DNA from: Bacteroidota bacterium
GTDB taxonomy: Bacteria > Bacteroidota > Bacteroidia > NS11-12g > UBA955
NCBI GenBank assembly: GCA_018969565.1
Contig: JAGWYC010000001.1
Location: forward strand, 1 to 24,570
Length of the DNA stretch: 24,570 nt
Direction: 5' to 3'
A program made the translations under genes and the position numbers. Below, piece by piece: positions 1-8,631 of the stretch (the first letter of the stretch is position 1; the number at the start of each line of letters is the position of its first letter). The notes below the pieces were generated by a model. That model saw nothing but the letters and a program-made list of their open reading frames with translations, was not told the origin of the DNA and did no database searches.

Positions 1-279
1 GACGATCTGAACTTCTTTGGCACCGGCCTGATTCAGGCTGATCTGGCGCTGGAGTTCAAATCAGAGGCATTCCTTGGGGAACAACTCTGCTTTGAATTGT
101 TCATACACGAACAGAGCCCGCGCAGTTTTGCCGTGTATTACCGCATCACTGAGCAACAGAGCGGCCGACTGGTGGCATTAGCCCGCACAGGCATGGTGGC
201 CTTTGATTATTCTTTGCGAAAAGTAGTGCCTTTTTCTTCAGAAACACCAGAGGTATTCCGCGTGGCTGCCACTGCCTGA
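1..279 (+). CDS. 4HBT-family (hotdog) acyl-CoA thioesterase, 3' end only
   Basis: The frame is open from the first base of the window to a TGA at 277-279, giving 92 visible C-terminal residues; the start lies outside the window. The fragment reads like the second half of a YbgC/FcbC-type hotdog thioesterase: an alternating hydrophobic strand region (IQADLALEFKSEAFLGEQL), then a strand with YYRITEQQSGRLVALARTG, then MVAFDYSLRKVVPF. This matches the family pattern of strands around a central helix ending in 'ArartGmVxfD'. Proteins of this family hydrolyse acyl-CoA thioesters in the cytoplasm. The N-terminal half carrying the usual catalytic Asp is not visible, so substrate and activity cannot be judged. 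It converges on the DUF5916 gene with only 9 bases between the stops. Confidence 0.7.
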   Translation, partial: DDLNFFGTGLIQADLALEFKSEAFLGEQLCFELFIHEQSPRSFAVYYRITEQQSGRLVALARTGMVAFDYSLRKVVPFSSETPEVFRVAATA

Positions 280-288
280 AGCGTTTTC

Positions 289-2532
289 TCAGGTGTTGAG
301 CCACCAGAGCATCTTCACCACGAGAGTACGGTCTTTCACCCCGCGCAGTCCGAAGCCATAACCCGAAGTGCGGTCGTTTTCACTGAACACCACAAACAGG
401 TCGCTCATAGGCCTGAAACGCCATTGCAATCGGCTGTTTATGTTGAAGTTGCGCGCCTGGGTATTGTATTGCAGGAAGGTCGTAACGTAGAAGTTGTTGG
501 TGAAGCTGAGCTCTGCCTTGCCGCCTATGAGGGTGAGGAAGGTGCGGCCGTAGGGCTGCGGCATATAGATATGGTCATTCCTCGCTGTAATGCTGAAAAT
601 ACCCCAGGGCTGCACCCGGTAGTTCAGTTCTCCGCGCACACTCTGGTTGGTGCCGGTGTAGAAACCTCCGCCGGAAACTTCAAAGCTGCCGCTCAGACGC
701 TTGCGGATATCCGAGTTCATCCGCAGATAAGCCCTGTTGAAATGATAAGTTCCTACGGGAAGAAAAGTATCTGAAACACCCGTGGGATCATTCGGGTAAT
801 ACAACCTGATCATTTGTTGCACAAAGCCACCACTGAGGCTCATGGTATTGCGGAAGGTGAACTGCGGTCCAATATCGGTAAGCACATCATTGGCGCGCAA
901 CGTGCTGTCGAAATAGGTGCTGTTATAAACGTTGAATTTAATGTTGTTGAACGGCCCATTCTTCGGATACCAGGTTTTGGCAGCTATGGGTTCCAGTCTG
1001 AAATAGCTCATGCGCAGGATGCGTCGGTTGGCCGCATCATAAACAGCAGTGCGTGGCACAAAACCTGCATCAGCTCGGTATCCGGAGTGTACATATTCAT
1101 GATTCCACTCCAGAAAGAAGCGCGGCTCTGCGTATTGGAGCCAGATGGCGTTGGCACTTGTTTTCGCATTGCTTCCCTGATAAAAGCTGTGGTGGTAGAA
1201 CGCTTTCCCGCGCCAGCGGCTGTTCTTGCTGATCAGGTTGTAATCCACTCCGAAAATACGGTTGTGGCTGCCGGCTTGCACACGGCCTTCCCTGAATCCC
1301 TGCAGGTTCACCAGGATGGCGGAAATGTTGCTGGAACTGAACAACTTACGTTGCACCGTGGCCACCGAATAGTTCCCGGAGGTATTTGTTCCTGAAGCAG
1401 TTCCGGTTTGTACGCTCATTGCGCCTATACGCCAATCTGTGCCAATCTTCCCGCTTAGGCGCATCCCCGCCCTGATGGGAATTACCTTGCCCTTGTCAAG
1501 CCCTATGTTGCGTGAAAAAAACGGACGTATTTGGCGGAAGCCAAAGTTTCCAAACAGGTCGCTGTTTTCAATGAAGAACTGTCTTCTTTCAGGGAAGAAC
1601 AATGAAAAACGCGACAGGTTGATTTGCTGTACATCCACATCAACCTGCGCGAAGTCGGGATTTACCGTGAGGTCGAGATTCAAGGCGCTGCTGATGGCCA
1701 GCTTGGCATCTGCACCCGCATTCCAGTCCATAGCAGTAGGTTTATTTCGGGCGAAGTCGCGATTGATCCGGTTGATTCCATAAGGGATGAGTACCGCCTT
1801 AATCCCTTTTTTTGATTGAGGAGGCTTTTGAAATTCCATCACGCCGGTAAAGGTGAGGTTGGCTACGTTGAAGTTGCGGGGCACCATTACCCAGGTACTG
1901 GTTTCATTCAGTTTCAGGTTATTCCGCGCAAAGTTGACCTTCCATTGCGCTGCACCGGCAGGAAAGCGCAGAGAGCGAAAGGGTATTTTCCATTCACTCA
2001 CCCAGCCTTCGGGTGTACGTTTCACCTCGCTGTACCACACCTGATCCCAGGCCGTGGTTACGCCAAAATTGCCTCCCCCTTCTACGGAACCTTCACGCTG
2101 GGCACCCATAGGGTTTACACCGAAGGAAAATCCATTCTGGCCGTCGTTCCAGGGGTCAATCACCATGCTGAACGCATCGCTCACCGGGAATGAAAAGTCG
2201 CGTTTCATGCTCTGGATGATATACGGTTTTTCAGGATGGGCATCGCGACAGATTACTGCCACATACAGGTTGTGTTCATCGCTGGCCATCATCACCTCGG
2301 TTTGGGTGCGGCTGCGGCTTGTATCATAGGGGAAATGCTGGATGAACTGATTTCCGATACCCGAATGATGTTTCCATACATCCTCATTCAGCACCCCGTC
2401 GATTTCAATATGTTCCTCGGTATGAATCACCAACAGCCGGCCAGCACCGGCCAGCGTATCGGCAGGATTGGCGACTACATCCGCGAAACTGAATAAAAAA
2501 ATCAGCAAGAAAAAAAGCCAAGAAATCCTCAT
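289..2532 (-). CDS. CBM9-like / DUF5916 outer-membrane-type protein
   Basis: A 747-aa secreted protein. The frame stays open further upstream to 2703, but that extension would run into the preceding gene. ATG at 2530-2532 is chosen because it is followed at once by a signal peptide (MRISWLFFLLIFLFSFADVVA). The N-terminal third looks like a CBM9-type domain ('IEIDGVLNEDVWK', then 'LYVAVICRDAHPEKP' and 'DAFSMVIDPWNDGQNGFSF'). The rest matches the DUF5916 pattern, with 'FFPERRQFFIENSDLFGNFGF' split around residue 320 followed by many alternating, aromatic-rich strands ending in a beta-barrel-like C-terminus. The family is common in Bacteroidota and its function is not established. It is probably in the outer membrane. 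It lies 8 bases downstream of the transglycosylase-like gene and is the last gene of the tatA-gatA operon. Family assignment is fairly secure; the role is unknown. Confidence 0.8.
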   Translation of the reverse strand: MRISWLFFLLIFLFSFADVVANPADTLAGAGRLLVIHTEEHIEIDGVLNEDVWKHHSGIGNQFIQHFPYDTSRSRTQTEVMMASDEHNLYVAVICRDAHPEKPYIIQSMKRDFSFPVSDAFSMVIDPWNDGQNGFSFGVNPMGAQREGSVEGGGNFGVTTAWDQVWYSEVKRTPEGWVSEWKIPFRSLRFPAGAAQWKVNFARNNLKLNETSTWVMVPRNFNVANLTFTGVMEFQKPPQSKKGIKAVLIPYGINRINRDFARNKPTAMDWNAGADAKLAISSALNLDLTVNPDFAQVDVDVQQINLSRFSLFFPERRQFFIENSDLFGNFGFRQIRPFFSRNIGLDKGKVIPIRAGMRLSGKIGTDWRIGAMSVQTGTASGTNTSGNYSVATVQRKLFSSSNISAILVNLQGFREGRVQAGSHNRIFGVDYNLISKNSRWRGKAFYHHSFYQGSNAKTSANAIWLQYAEPRFFLEWNHEYVHSGYRADAGFVPRTAVYDAANRRILRMSYFRLEPIAAKTWYPKNGPFNNIKFNVYNSTYFDSTLRANDVLTDIGPQFTFRNTMSLSGGFVQQMIRLYYPNDPTGVSDTFLPVGTYHFNRAYLRMNSDIRKRLSGSFEVSGGGFYTGTNQSVRGELNYRVQPWGIFSITARNDHIYMPQPYGRTFLTLIGGKAELSFTNNFYVTTFLQYNTQARNFNINSRLQWRFRPMSDLFVVFSENDRTSGYGFGLRGVKDRTLVVKMLWWLNT

Positions 2533-2540
2533 AAGTTTTA

Positions 2541-3845
2541 TCAGTCTTTGCCTGCCGTGCTGCGCTTTTGGGCAAGGCTCATGGTATTCATTTTCCGATA
2601 ATAAGCAAGCTTTGATGCAGGTACATAAAACTTCAATTTTCTGCCCGCTCCTATGGTATTGCCTGCCAATCCATTCCACTTCCGGGCATTGGCCACCGTA
2701 CAATCGAAAATATCGGCAAGCGTATAAAGCGCATCACCTGTTTTAACCGTGTAATACACCCACACTTTGCCTTCCGCGGCAGGAGCCGGTTTCGGCGCTG
2801 CATGAGGACGAACTTCGATATAAGTTACCGAATCAATTACCCGGACGATGGTATCAAATTTAGGCGCCGGTGTTCCGGGTAGTGCAGGTTCTATAGTGCC
2901 TGTTATTCGATAAACCGTATCCGGTGAAACACTGACTTCTGTAATTACAGGTAACGATGGTGAAGTTTTTAATGACAATTCCAAACAAATAGAATCTCGC
3001 ACTTTGTTGTAACGTGCCGCATAACCCGCGGGCAGATAAAACTGAGTGGCTTCGAAGTAATGAGGGATATAGGCTCCGCGTAAAACAGGGTTGAAAAATC
3101 GTAAATCTTCCCCTTTGATAGGCAGTTTCTCTTCCAGGACTTTAAAAGGCATGGCGCAGGAAGACCATACTGTATCCGCTTTTTCCTGGGCATAAGGTTT
3201 TAGTTTAATGCCATGGAGTGAATGAAAATTAAATATATACAACATGCCCATAAAGCGCACCATAGGCGCCTGGTAAGCTTCCGGCAGGAAATTGTGTATG
3301 CTGTCGTAGTTAAGGGAATTCCCGGAAAGCCGAATGGCTTTGTTCAGTTCTACCGGGCCAATGCGAAAGGCAGCAATGACCTTTTTCCAGTCGCGGTAAA
3401 TGCGGTATAAATCTGCTAAATAAGCGGCAGCAGCTTTGGCAGCTTTTTCCCGGCTGCGGCGTTCGTCCACATAAGAGTTGATTTTCAGGCCGTAGCGTTT
3501 TGCAATAGCGAATGATAAGGGCCAGGAACCCGAAGCACCGTCGTAGCCGGAAAAATCATACGCCAGGTTGGTATTGGCTATCGGAATATAGCGCAGAAAT
3601 CCGGGCAACCCTTGTTCGGCAAGAGCCTTATCCACAGGGGCCAACAAGGCTTCACTACGCCCTAACATGAACGAGGTATAACCTTCTTCATTTTGTAGCC
3701 AATATACGATTTCAGCATCCACCTGCTCATTGTAGAAGCATGGTAATCCCTGGTTGCATAAGGCGGCTATCCTTTTGATATACACATCCGTCTGGGCATG
3801 AAGTGCCTGAACCAATAACAGGGACAGCAGCGCGGCAATACGCAT
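2541..3845 (-). CDS. MltD-like lytic transglycosylase homologue with LysM, probably catalytically inactive
   Basis: A 434-aa protein with a signal peptide (MRIAALLSLLLVQALHAQ). Residues about 75-175 resemble the SLT domain of MltD: 'GASGSWPLSFAIAKRYGL', 'INSYVDERRS', then 'AAAAYLADLYRIYRDWKKV'. A LysM domain lies at about 358-405 (YYTVKTGDALYTLADIF, then NARKWNGL). Active members have the catalytic Glu in a motif like LPxxESxF. Here the aligned stretch is IPIANTNLAYDF, so Asn91 (codon 3573-3575) stands where Glu is expected. The usual 'AYNAGPGxV' is also altered to AFRIGPVEL. I infer a non-catalytic peptidoglycan-binding pseudoenzyme, although the fold and LysM seem intact. Its ATG shares one base with the gatA stop (TGATG), suggesting translational coupling. 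Confidence 0.82.
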   Translation of the reverse strand: MRIAALLSLLLVQALHAQTDVYIKRIAALCNQGLPCFYNEQVDAEIVYWLQNEEGYTSFMLGRSEALLAPVDKALAEQGLPGFLRYIPIANTNLAYDFSGYDGASGSWPLSFAIAKRYGLKINSYVDERRSREKAAKAAAAYLADLYRIYRDWKKVIAAFRIGPVELNKAIRLSGNSLNYDSIHNFLPEAYQAPMVRFMGMLYIFNFHSLHGIKLKPYAQEKADTVWSSCAMPFKVLEEKLPIKGEDLRFFNPVLRGAYIPHYFEATQFYLPAGYAARYNKVRDSICLELSLKTSPSLPVITEVSVSPDTVYRITGTIEPALPGTPAPKFDTIVRVIDSVTYIEVRPHAAPKPAPAAEGKVWVYYTVKTGDALYTLADIFDCTVANARKWNGLAGNTIGAGRKLKFYVPASKLAYYRKMNTMSLAQKRSTAGKD

Positions 3846-5281
3846 CAGGAAAGCAGCCCGGATAGGTACTCGGAAAATCGAAGCATGGCGGCCTCTTTGA
3901 AATCAGCGGCCATTACCTGCATGCCGAAGGGCAGACCGGCACTGTTTGTTCCTGCGGGGATGGATATGGCGGGATTCCCGGCCAGGTTGGCCTGCACGGT
4001 AAACAGATCGGCAAGGTACATGGCTATGGGATTGTCTGCCTTTTCACCCAATCTGAACGGAGGCGTGCTGGTGGTGGGCAATATCAGGAAGTCGTATTGT
4101 TCCAGGAGCGCGGTGGTTTTCTCGCGAATCACACGGCGCACTTTCTGGGCCTTGGAATAGTAGGCGTCATAGAAATCGCTGCTCAGCACAAAGGTGCCCA
4201 GCATGATGCGCCGTTTCACTTCGGGGCCGAAGCCTTCGCTGCGCGAGCGCTTGAACGTGGATTCAAGGTCGTGTGCGGAGGCGCTCCGGTAGCCATAGGT
4301 AAGGCCCGCATAGCGCGACAGATTGCTGGAAGCCTCTGCTGTGGTGAGCACATAGTAACAGGGCACCATGTAATCGAGGTAGGGAAAAGAAACCGATTCT
4401 ACCTGATGACCTTTGCTGCACAGGGTTTCGAACAAAGCAAAGCTGCGCTCGCGGATTTCAGGGTCGAGGCCGGGATGCTCCAAAGCATCACCGAGGTAGG
4501 CGATGCGCAGGGGTTCCATCTCGCTGCTGTTCAGCGCAGAGGCATAAGCATCAACAGGCTTAGCCGCACAGGTTGCGTCATGTTCGTCGGGACCGGCGAT
4601 CACTTCAAGCAGCAGAGCGGCATCAGCCACCGTGCGTGTCATGGGGCCGATTTGATCGAAGCTGGAGGCGTACGCAAGCAATCCCCAGCGGCTGATGCGC
4701 CCATAGGTAGGCTTCAGTCCTACGGTACCGGTAAAAGCCGCGGGTTGTCGGATGGAGCCACCGGTATCTGAGCCTAAAGCAGCGTGGCACATCCCGGTTT
4801 GCACGGCAACGGCGCTTCCGCCGGAAGAACCACCGGGAACCCGTGTGGGGTCAACAGCATTCAGCACCGGGCCGAAAGCGCTGTTTTCATTGCTCGCGCC
4901 CATGGCAAATTCATCACAGTTGGTACGCCCGATGATGATGGCACCCTCCCGGAGCATGCGCTCTGTAACCGTTGCGTTGTAGAGGCTTTTAAAACCTTTC
5001 AGGATTTTGCTGGATGCGCTCACCTCGTGGTCCTTGTGGCAAATCACATCCTTCAGGGCGATGACCATTCCGGCCATACGACCGGGATTGCGGCCTGCAC
5101 GGAACTGCGAATCCAGCTCATCGGCTCTTTGCAGCGCTTCTTCTGCATAAAGCTCCAGGAACGCGTTCAGGTTCTTGTGTGTTTCACAGGCCTGCAAGCA
5201 CTGTTCCACCAATGCCCTGCATGTAACGACACCCGCTTCCAAATCGGCGCGGAGTTTAGAATATTGGGAATAAGCGTACAA
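3845..5281 (-). CDS. gatA: Glutamyl-tRNA(Gln)/Asp-tRNA(Asn) amidotransferase subunit A
   Basis: A 478-aa amidase-signature protein. The Ser-cisSer-Lys triad is visible: Lys77 in 'MVIALKDVI', Ser152 in 'PGGSSGGSA', and nucleophile Ser176 in 'GSDTGGSIRQPA'. Length and spacing match bacterial GatA. With GatB and GatC, which are not in this window, it releases ammonia from glutamine to convert Glu-tRNA(Gln) or Asp-tRNA(Asn) to the amide form in the cytoplasm. It follows tatA by 20 bases and its TGA overlaps the ATG of the transglycosylase-like gene by one base, so the genes are probably cotranscribed. A different amidase-family enzyme is possible, but the sequence around the active site and the C-terminal 'NPAISIPAG...GLPFGMQVMA' fit GatA well. 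Confidence 0.93.
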   Translation of the reverse strand: MYAYSQYSKLRADLEAGVVTCRALVEQCLQACETHKNLNAFLELYAEEALQRADELDSQFRAGRNPGRMAGMVIALKDVICHKDHEVSASSKILKGFKSLYNATVTERMLREGAIIIGRTNCDEFAMGASNENSAFGPVLNAVDPTRVPGGSSGGSAVAVQTGMCHAALGSDTGGSIRQPAAFTGTVGLKPTYGRISRWGLLAYASSFDQIGPMTRTVADAALLLEVIAGPDEHDATCAAKPVDAYASALNSSEMEPLRIAYLGDALEHPGLDPEIRERSFALFETLCSKGHQVESVSFPYLDYMVPCYYVLTTAEASSNLSRYAGLTYGYRSASAHDLESTFKRSRSEGFGPEVKRRIMLGTFVLSSDFYDAYYSKAQKVRRVIREKTTALLEQYDFLILPTTSTPPFRLGEKADNPIAMYLADLFTVQANLAGNPAISIPAGTNSAGLPFGMQVMAADFKEAAMLRFSEYLSGLLS

Positions 5282-5301
5282 GGAAGCAGCCTTATTAACC
5301 C

Positions 5302-5514
5302 TTATTTCTTGTCGTTCGGCTGTTCTTTCGCCGAGTCTTCGATTTCGCGCTTTACGTTGTTCTTGGCATCGTTGAATTCGCGGATGCCCTTACCCAGGCC
5401 GCGCATCAGCTCGGGGATTTTTTTACCTCCGAACATCAACACCACAATGAGTAAAATCAGGATGATTTCAGGAGTGCCCAGAGAGCCGAGCAGTAAAAAA
5501 ACTTGGTGGTTCAT
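5302..5514 (-). CDS. tatA: Sec-independent (Tat) translocase protein TatA/TatE family
   Basis: A 70-aa protein with the TatA layout: a short N-terminal region with 'LGTPEIILILLIVVLMFGGKK' forming one membrane helix (about residues 13-30), then an FGxKK/P hinge (GGKKIPEL). An amphipathic helix follows (LMRGLGKGIREFNDA) and then a charged tail. TatA oligomers form the pore that lets folded twin-arginine precursors cross the inner membrane. It is the first gene of the tatA-gatA-lytic transglycosylase-DUF5916 operon and diverges from frr across 88 bases. A -7-like TATTTTTG lies just upstream on the minus strand. Confidence 0.92.
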   Translation of the reverse strand: MNHQVFLLLGSLGTPEIILILLIVVLMFGGKKIPELMRGLGKGIREFNDAKNNVKREIEDSAKEQPNDKK

Positions 5515-5528
5515 GGTGAAAATTTCCT

Positions 5529-5536
5529 CAAAAATA
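5529..5536 (-). promoter_or_regulatory. Candidate Bacteroidota -7 element upstream of tatA
   Basis: On the minus strand the bases read TATTTTTG, an exact match to TAnnTTTG. The G end is 14 bases before the tatA ATG, so the mRNA leader would be only about 10 bases. No convincing -33 TTTG is seen at about 19-21 bases upstream; a TTTG is present but only 13 bases away. This is plausible as the promoter of the four-gene operon. Confidence 0.35.
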
Positions 5537-5578
5537 GCAAAACCGCAGGCAAAAGCACCCTAAAACCTTTACAGACAT

Positions 5579-5587
5579 TATTTTCGC
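5579..5587 (+). promoter_or_regulatory. Weak candidate -7 element upstream of frr
   Basis: TATTTTCGC differs from TAnnTTTGC by one base. It sits 16 bases before the frr ATG, the same distance range as the other candidate promoters in this window. No -33 element is recognisable. Confidence 0.25.
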
Positions 5588-5602
5588 GACGAAAGTTAGG
5601 CC

Positions 5603-6160
5603 ATGAGCGTCAGCCAGATTATCAGCGAATTGCGGGGCAACCTGGAAAAAAACCTGCAACATACCCTCAGTGAATTCAACCGTTTGCGCGCCGGCAAGGC
5701 CAGTCCTGACATGCTGGGAAGCGTCATGGTAGAGTATTACGGTGCCATGTCTCCTTTGGCCCAGCTTGCCAATGTGTCCACTCCGGATTCACGCACACTG
5801 GTCATTCAACCTTGGGACAAAAGCCTGATTCGCCCGGTAGAAACAGCCATCATCAACGCCAATCTTGGCTTCGCACCCAGCAACGACGGCGATACTATTC
5901 GAATCAACATCCCACCGGTTACGGAAGAACGTCGTAAGGAACTGGTGAAGTTGTCTAAACAGGAAGCGGAACACGGAAAAGTAGGAATCCGCAACCTGCG
6001 CAAGGAAGCCAACGAAAAAATCAAGAAACTTCAAAAAGACGGCCTGAGCGAAGATGACGCCAAAGCGGGCGAGGAAGAAGTTCAGAAGCTGATTGATGCC
6101 TACATCAAAAAAACTGATGAGGCCACCGTTCAGAAAGAAAAAGAAATCATGACGGTTTAA
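5603..6160 (+). CDS. frr: Ribosome recycling factor
   Basis: A 185-aa protein, the standard RRF length. Visible signatures are 'RAGKASPDMLGSVMVEYYG' near residues 29-47, 'NVSTPDSRTLVIQPWDKS' near 60, and 'IRINIPPVTEERRKEL' near 100. The C-terminal helix is rich in Lys and Glu. With EF-G, RRF splits post-termination ribosomes so that they can be reused. It diverges from tatA and ends 10 bases from the convergent purK stop, with no hairpin terminator seen between them. It is the only plus-strand gene in this part of the window. Confidence 0.96.
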   Translation: MSVSQIISELRGNLEKNLQHTLSEFNRLRAGKASPDMLGSVMVEYYGAMSPLAQLANVSTPDSRTLVIQPWDKSLIRPVETAIINANLGFAPSNDGDTIRINIPPVTEERRKELVKLSKQEAEHGKVGIRNLRKEANEKIKKLQKDGLSEDDAKAGEEEVQKLIDAYIKKTDEATVQKEKEIMTV

Positions 6161-6170
6161 TTCCGGTCTT

Positions 6171-7352
6171 TCAGGCAGGTACGAAGCGCAGCAGTTCGCG
6201 CACCTTAGAGGCTTTCGCCTTCAACGCATCCATATTTTCGGCCATCACTGTTACGTGGCCCATCTTGCGCATGGCCCTGATGCTGCTTTTGTTGTACAAG
6301 TGAATATATACCCCGGGTATGGCGAGTGCCGCGTCGGCTCCGTCTAAGCGATATGCACCTTCCAGACCTTCCGGACCGAGCAGGTTGATCATGGCGGCAG
6401 GCTGAATCAGCGACGGATCTCCCAGCGGAAGGCCGCAGAGGATGCGGTTCAGTTGCTCGTACTGGCTGGTGTAGCAGGCTTCAATAGTATGGTGACCGCT
6501 GTTGTGCGGGCGGGGCGCTATTTCGTTAATCCAGACATCGTCGTTGCGGTCGATAAGTAATTCCACGGCAAAAACGCCTACCCCGTTCAGGGCGCTGACT
6601 GCATCCATGGCCAGGTTCCGGGCTCTTTGTTCCAGCGAAGCAGAAACTTCCGCAGGCATAAACAAGAATTCTACCAGGTTCGCAGTGGGGTGGAATTCCA
6701 TCTGGATGGAAGGCCAGGTGCAGCTGTTGCCCTGTTCATCGCGGGCCACGATTACGGCGAGTTCCAGAGCGTCTTCCACAAATACTTCCAGCAGAGAAGG
6801 GGCATCAAATGCCGGTTTATAGCTGCCGTTCATCAGGTCTTCTCGGTTGAAAATATCCACGCCCCTGCCGTCGTAGCCTCCGGTGCGGCTCTTGGCCACC
6901 AGTCTGGAGCCCGGCAGTTCCGCGCAGGCTGCCTTCCACGCATCCGGGCCGTAAACCAGCCTGAAAGCCGTAGTGGGCAGTCCGTGGTCGTAGTAGCATT
7001 GTTTTTGACGGCCCTTGTCGCGGATGATGTCCAGCACCTTCGGCGAAGGGATGATGCGCTTGCCTTCCCGCTCCAGCTCCAACAGGGTTTCCACCCCTAC
7101 ATGTTCAATTTCAAAAGTGAGCACATCGCAGGCGGCTGCAAGATTGCGCAGGGCCTCCGGGTCGTTCAGGCTTCCGCAGATAACCCGGTCGGCAACGGCA
7201 GATGCCGGACATGCCGCATCCTGTTCCAGCACAATATTCTTCAGGTTCCAGGGTCTGGAGGCCTCTATGAGCATCTTGCCCAGTTGCCCTCCGCCGATGA
7301 TGCCGATGGTTCCCCGAAAGGGAAAGTTCACGCCTTCTGCTTGTTCAGCCAT
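6171..7352 (-). CDS. purK: 5-(carboxyamino)imidazole ribonucleotide synthase
   Basis: A 393-aa ATP-grasp enzyme. The N-terminal 'GTIGIIGGGQLGKMLIEAS' is the PurK nucleotide-binding start. Later come 'VAKSRTGGYDGRG' and, for the ATP/Mg site, 'WINEIAPRPHNSGHHTIEA'. It converts AIR, ATP and bicarbonate to N5-CAIR in purine synthesis in the cytoplasm. The ATG at 7350-7352 overlaps the end of the GT2 gene by 25 bases. An internal GTG at 7329-7331 would give a 4-base overlap instead, but no strong ribosome binding site separates the two options. It appears to be the last gene of the polysaccharide operon, an unusual partner for a purine gene. No partner purE is visible nearby. Confidence 0.94.
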   Translation of the reverse strand: MAEQAEGVNFPFRGTIGIIGGGQLGKMLIEASRPWNLKNIVLEQDAACPASAVADRVICGSLNDPEALRNLAAACDVLTFEIEHVGVETLLELEREGKRIIPSPKVLDIIRDKGRQKQCYYDHGLPTTAFRLVYGPDAWKAACAELPGSRLVAKSRTGGYDGRGVDIFNREDLMNGSYKPAFDAPSLLEVFVEDALELAVIVARDEQGNSCTWPSIQMEFHPTANLVEFLFMPAEVSASLEQRARNLAMDAVSALNGVGVFAVELLIDRNDDVWINEIAPRPHNSGHHTIEACYTSQYEQLNRILCGLPLGDPSLIQPAAMINLLGPEGLEGAYRLDGADAALAIPGVYIHLYNKSSIRAMRKMGHVTVMAENMDALKAKASKVRELLRFVPA

Positions 7353-8086
7353 TGAAATGCTTTGAGTAAATACTTCAGATAAATAAAAGGCAAGAAGCTG
7401 AAATAACCATTTTTCCTGAGTGAAAGATGGTCTTCCCTGTTTGCTTCCATACGCGCCTTGAACCCTGCGTTGCTGGTGCCTCCGTCGCGCATGCGCACGC
7501 TCACAAATTTGCGGTATTCCACATGCAGTTTGTGTTTCAGGATGAACCGAAGCAACAGGTCAAAATCGGCAGAGATGCGGTAGGATAAATCAAAGTTGCC
7601 ATACTTCAGGTAAAGTTCTCTGCGTACGAAGCAGCCAGGATGTGGGGGCTGATGACCGATGCGGAACATCCAGGGTTTCCAGCGGGTGCACGAATAATAG
7701 CGGCGCACGCGATGCATATCTTCCGGGTCGCAAATCTGCACGTCGGTGCAAATCATCTCCGCCTTGCTTTCCCGGAACATGTCCACTACCCTGCTGATTA
7801 CCGAGGGATGATCAAATACATCGTCGCTGTGCAGCAAGGCGATGATGTCGCCGGTGGCTAAAGCAATGCCTTTGTTGAGGGCATCATAAATACCGCGGTC
7901 GCGTTCTGATACAAAGTGCTGCACCGCCTGACCATAGGAGCGTACCAGATCCTGAGTTCCATCGCTGCTGTTGCCATCAATGACAATGTATTCGATATCC
8001 GGATAATCCTGTGCCTGCACAGATTCCATGGTTTCCTTCAGCGTGGCGGCTGAGTTATAGGTGGCGGTAATAACCGAAACCCTCAT
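7328..8086 (-). CDS. GT2 family glycosyltransferase (WcaA/WcaE type)
   Basis: A 252-aa GT-A fold glycosyltransferase. It begins with 'MRVSVITATYNSAATLKETM', then 'EYIVIDGNSSDGTQ' and 'SERDRGIYDALNKGIALATG'. The metal-binding acidic motif is HSDD at residues 86-89, and a likely catalytic-base region 'DFDLLLRF' follows near 180. A C-terminal hydrophobic stretch (YFSFLPFIYLKYLL) may rest on the membrane. It would add a sugar to a lipid-linked glycan at the cytoplasmic face. Its ATG overlaps the stop of the WcaF-like gene by 4 bases (ATGA). GT2 next to a WcaF-type acetyltransferase is a frequent pairing in exopolysaccharide loci. The sugar specificity cannot be read. Confidence 0.88.
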   Translation of the reverse strand: MRVSVITATYNSAATLKETMESVQAQDYPDIEYIVIDGNSSDGTQDLVRSYGQAVQHFVSERDRGIYDALNKGIALATGDIIALLHSDDVFDHPSVISRVVDMFRESKAEMICTDVQICDPEDMHRVRRYYSCTRWKPWMFRIGHQPPHPGCFVRRELYLKYGNFDLSYRISADFDLLLRFILKHKLHVEYRKFVSVRMRDGGTSNAGFKARMEANREDHLSLRKNGYFSFLPFIYLKYLLKAFQWLNKQKA

Positions 8087-8631
8087 GCCTGCACCTCCCG
8101 TTTGCGCACTGCCGTGGCAGGAATACCGGCATAAACGGTATATGCTTCGAGGTTTCTGGTGGCAATGGAACCTACAGAAAGCACGCTGTGGCTATGGCAT
8201 ACAATGCCCGGACAAACCACGGTTTTGGCGCCAATCCAAACGCCGTCTTCCAGGGTGATGGGGCCGGTAATCAGGTCGAAGCTGCTGATGCGGTAGTTGT
8301 GGTTGCCGCACAGGAGCATGGCGCCCTGAGAAACGCATACGTGGCTGCCTATTTGAACTTTGTCAAGATTGTCAATCCATACCTGTTCGCCAATCCAGCA
8401 ATGGTCGCCGATTTCAAGATTCCAGGGGTATTTGATGTTGATGTAGGGTTTCAGCACCACTCCGGTTCCGACGCGTGCACCAAACAGACGGAGCAGGCTT
8501 GCCCGCAATCCGCCGAAAGGCAGGAAGCTGTTTATAATCAGGGCATTTACCAGATACCACAAGGTCATTTTGAGGCGGCCTGCACCCGGTTTGTAATGAC
8601 TGTTGTTGAAGGAAGCGAGGTTTGTTTTCAT
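8083..8631 (-). CDS. WcaF-like hexapeptide-repeat O-acetyltransferase
   Basis: A 182-aa left-handed beta-helix acyltransferase. The start resembles colanic-acid WcaF ('FNNSHYKPGAGRLKMTLWYL', then 'NSFLPFGGLRASLLRLFGA'). Hexapeptide repeats run from about residue 70, for example 'IKYPWNLEIGDHCWIGE', and the active-site-like 'CGNHNYR' supplies the His. The C-terminal 'VYAGIPATAVRKRE' closes the helix. It probably acetylates a sugar of the repeat unit using acetyl-CoA. It overlaps both neighbours by 4 bases (ATGA), so it is tightly coupled to the GT4 gene before it and the GT2 gene after it. Confidence 0.87.
   Translation of the reverse strand: MKTNLASFNNSHYKPGAGRLKMTLWYLVNALIINSFLPFGGLRASLLRLFGARVGTGVVLKPYINIKYPWNLEIGDHCWIGEQVWIDNLDKVQIGSHVCVSQGAMLLCGNHNYRISSFDLITGPITLEDGVWIGAKTVVCPGIVCHSHSVLSVGSIATRNLEAYTVYAGIPATAVRKREVQA

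Noticed and set aside
280..300. Short CTCA...TGAG hairpin between the thioesterase and DUF5916 genes
   Set aside because: A four-base stem is too small for a terminator.
2533..2703. Upstream extension of the DUF5916 frame
   Set aside because: The 57 extra residues lie within the transglycosylase-like gene and would put the signal peptide in the middle of the protein.
4784..5563. A 259-codon plus-strand frame antisense to gatA and tatA
   Set aside because: It lies opposite two firmly identified genes, its translation has no recognisable motifs, and it is the kind of shadow frame expected from codon bias.
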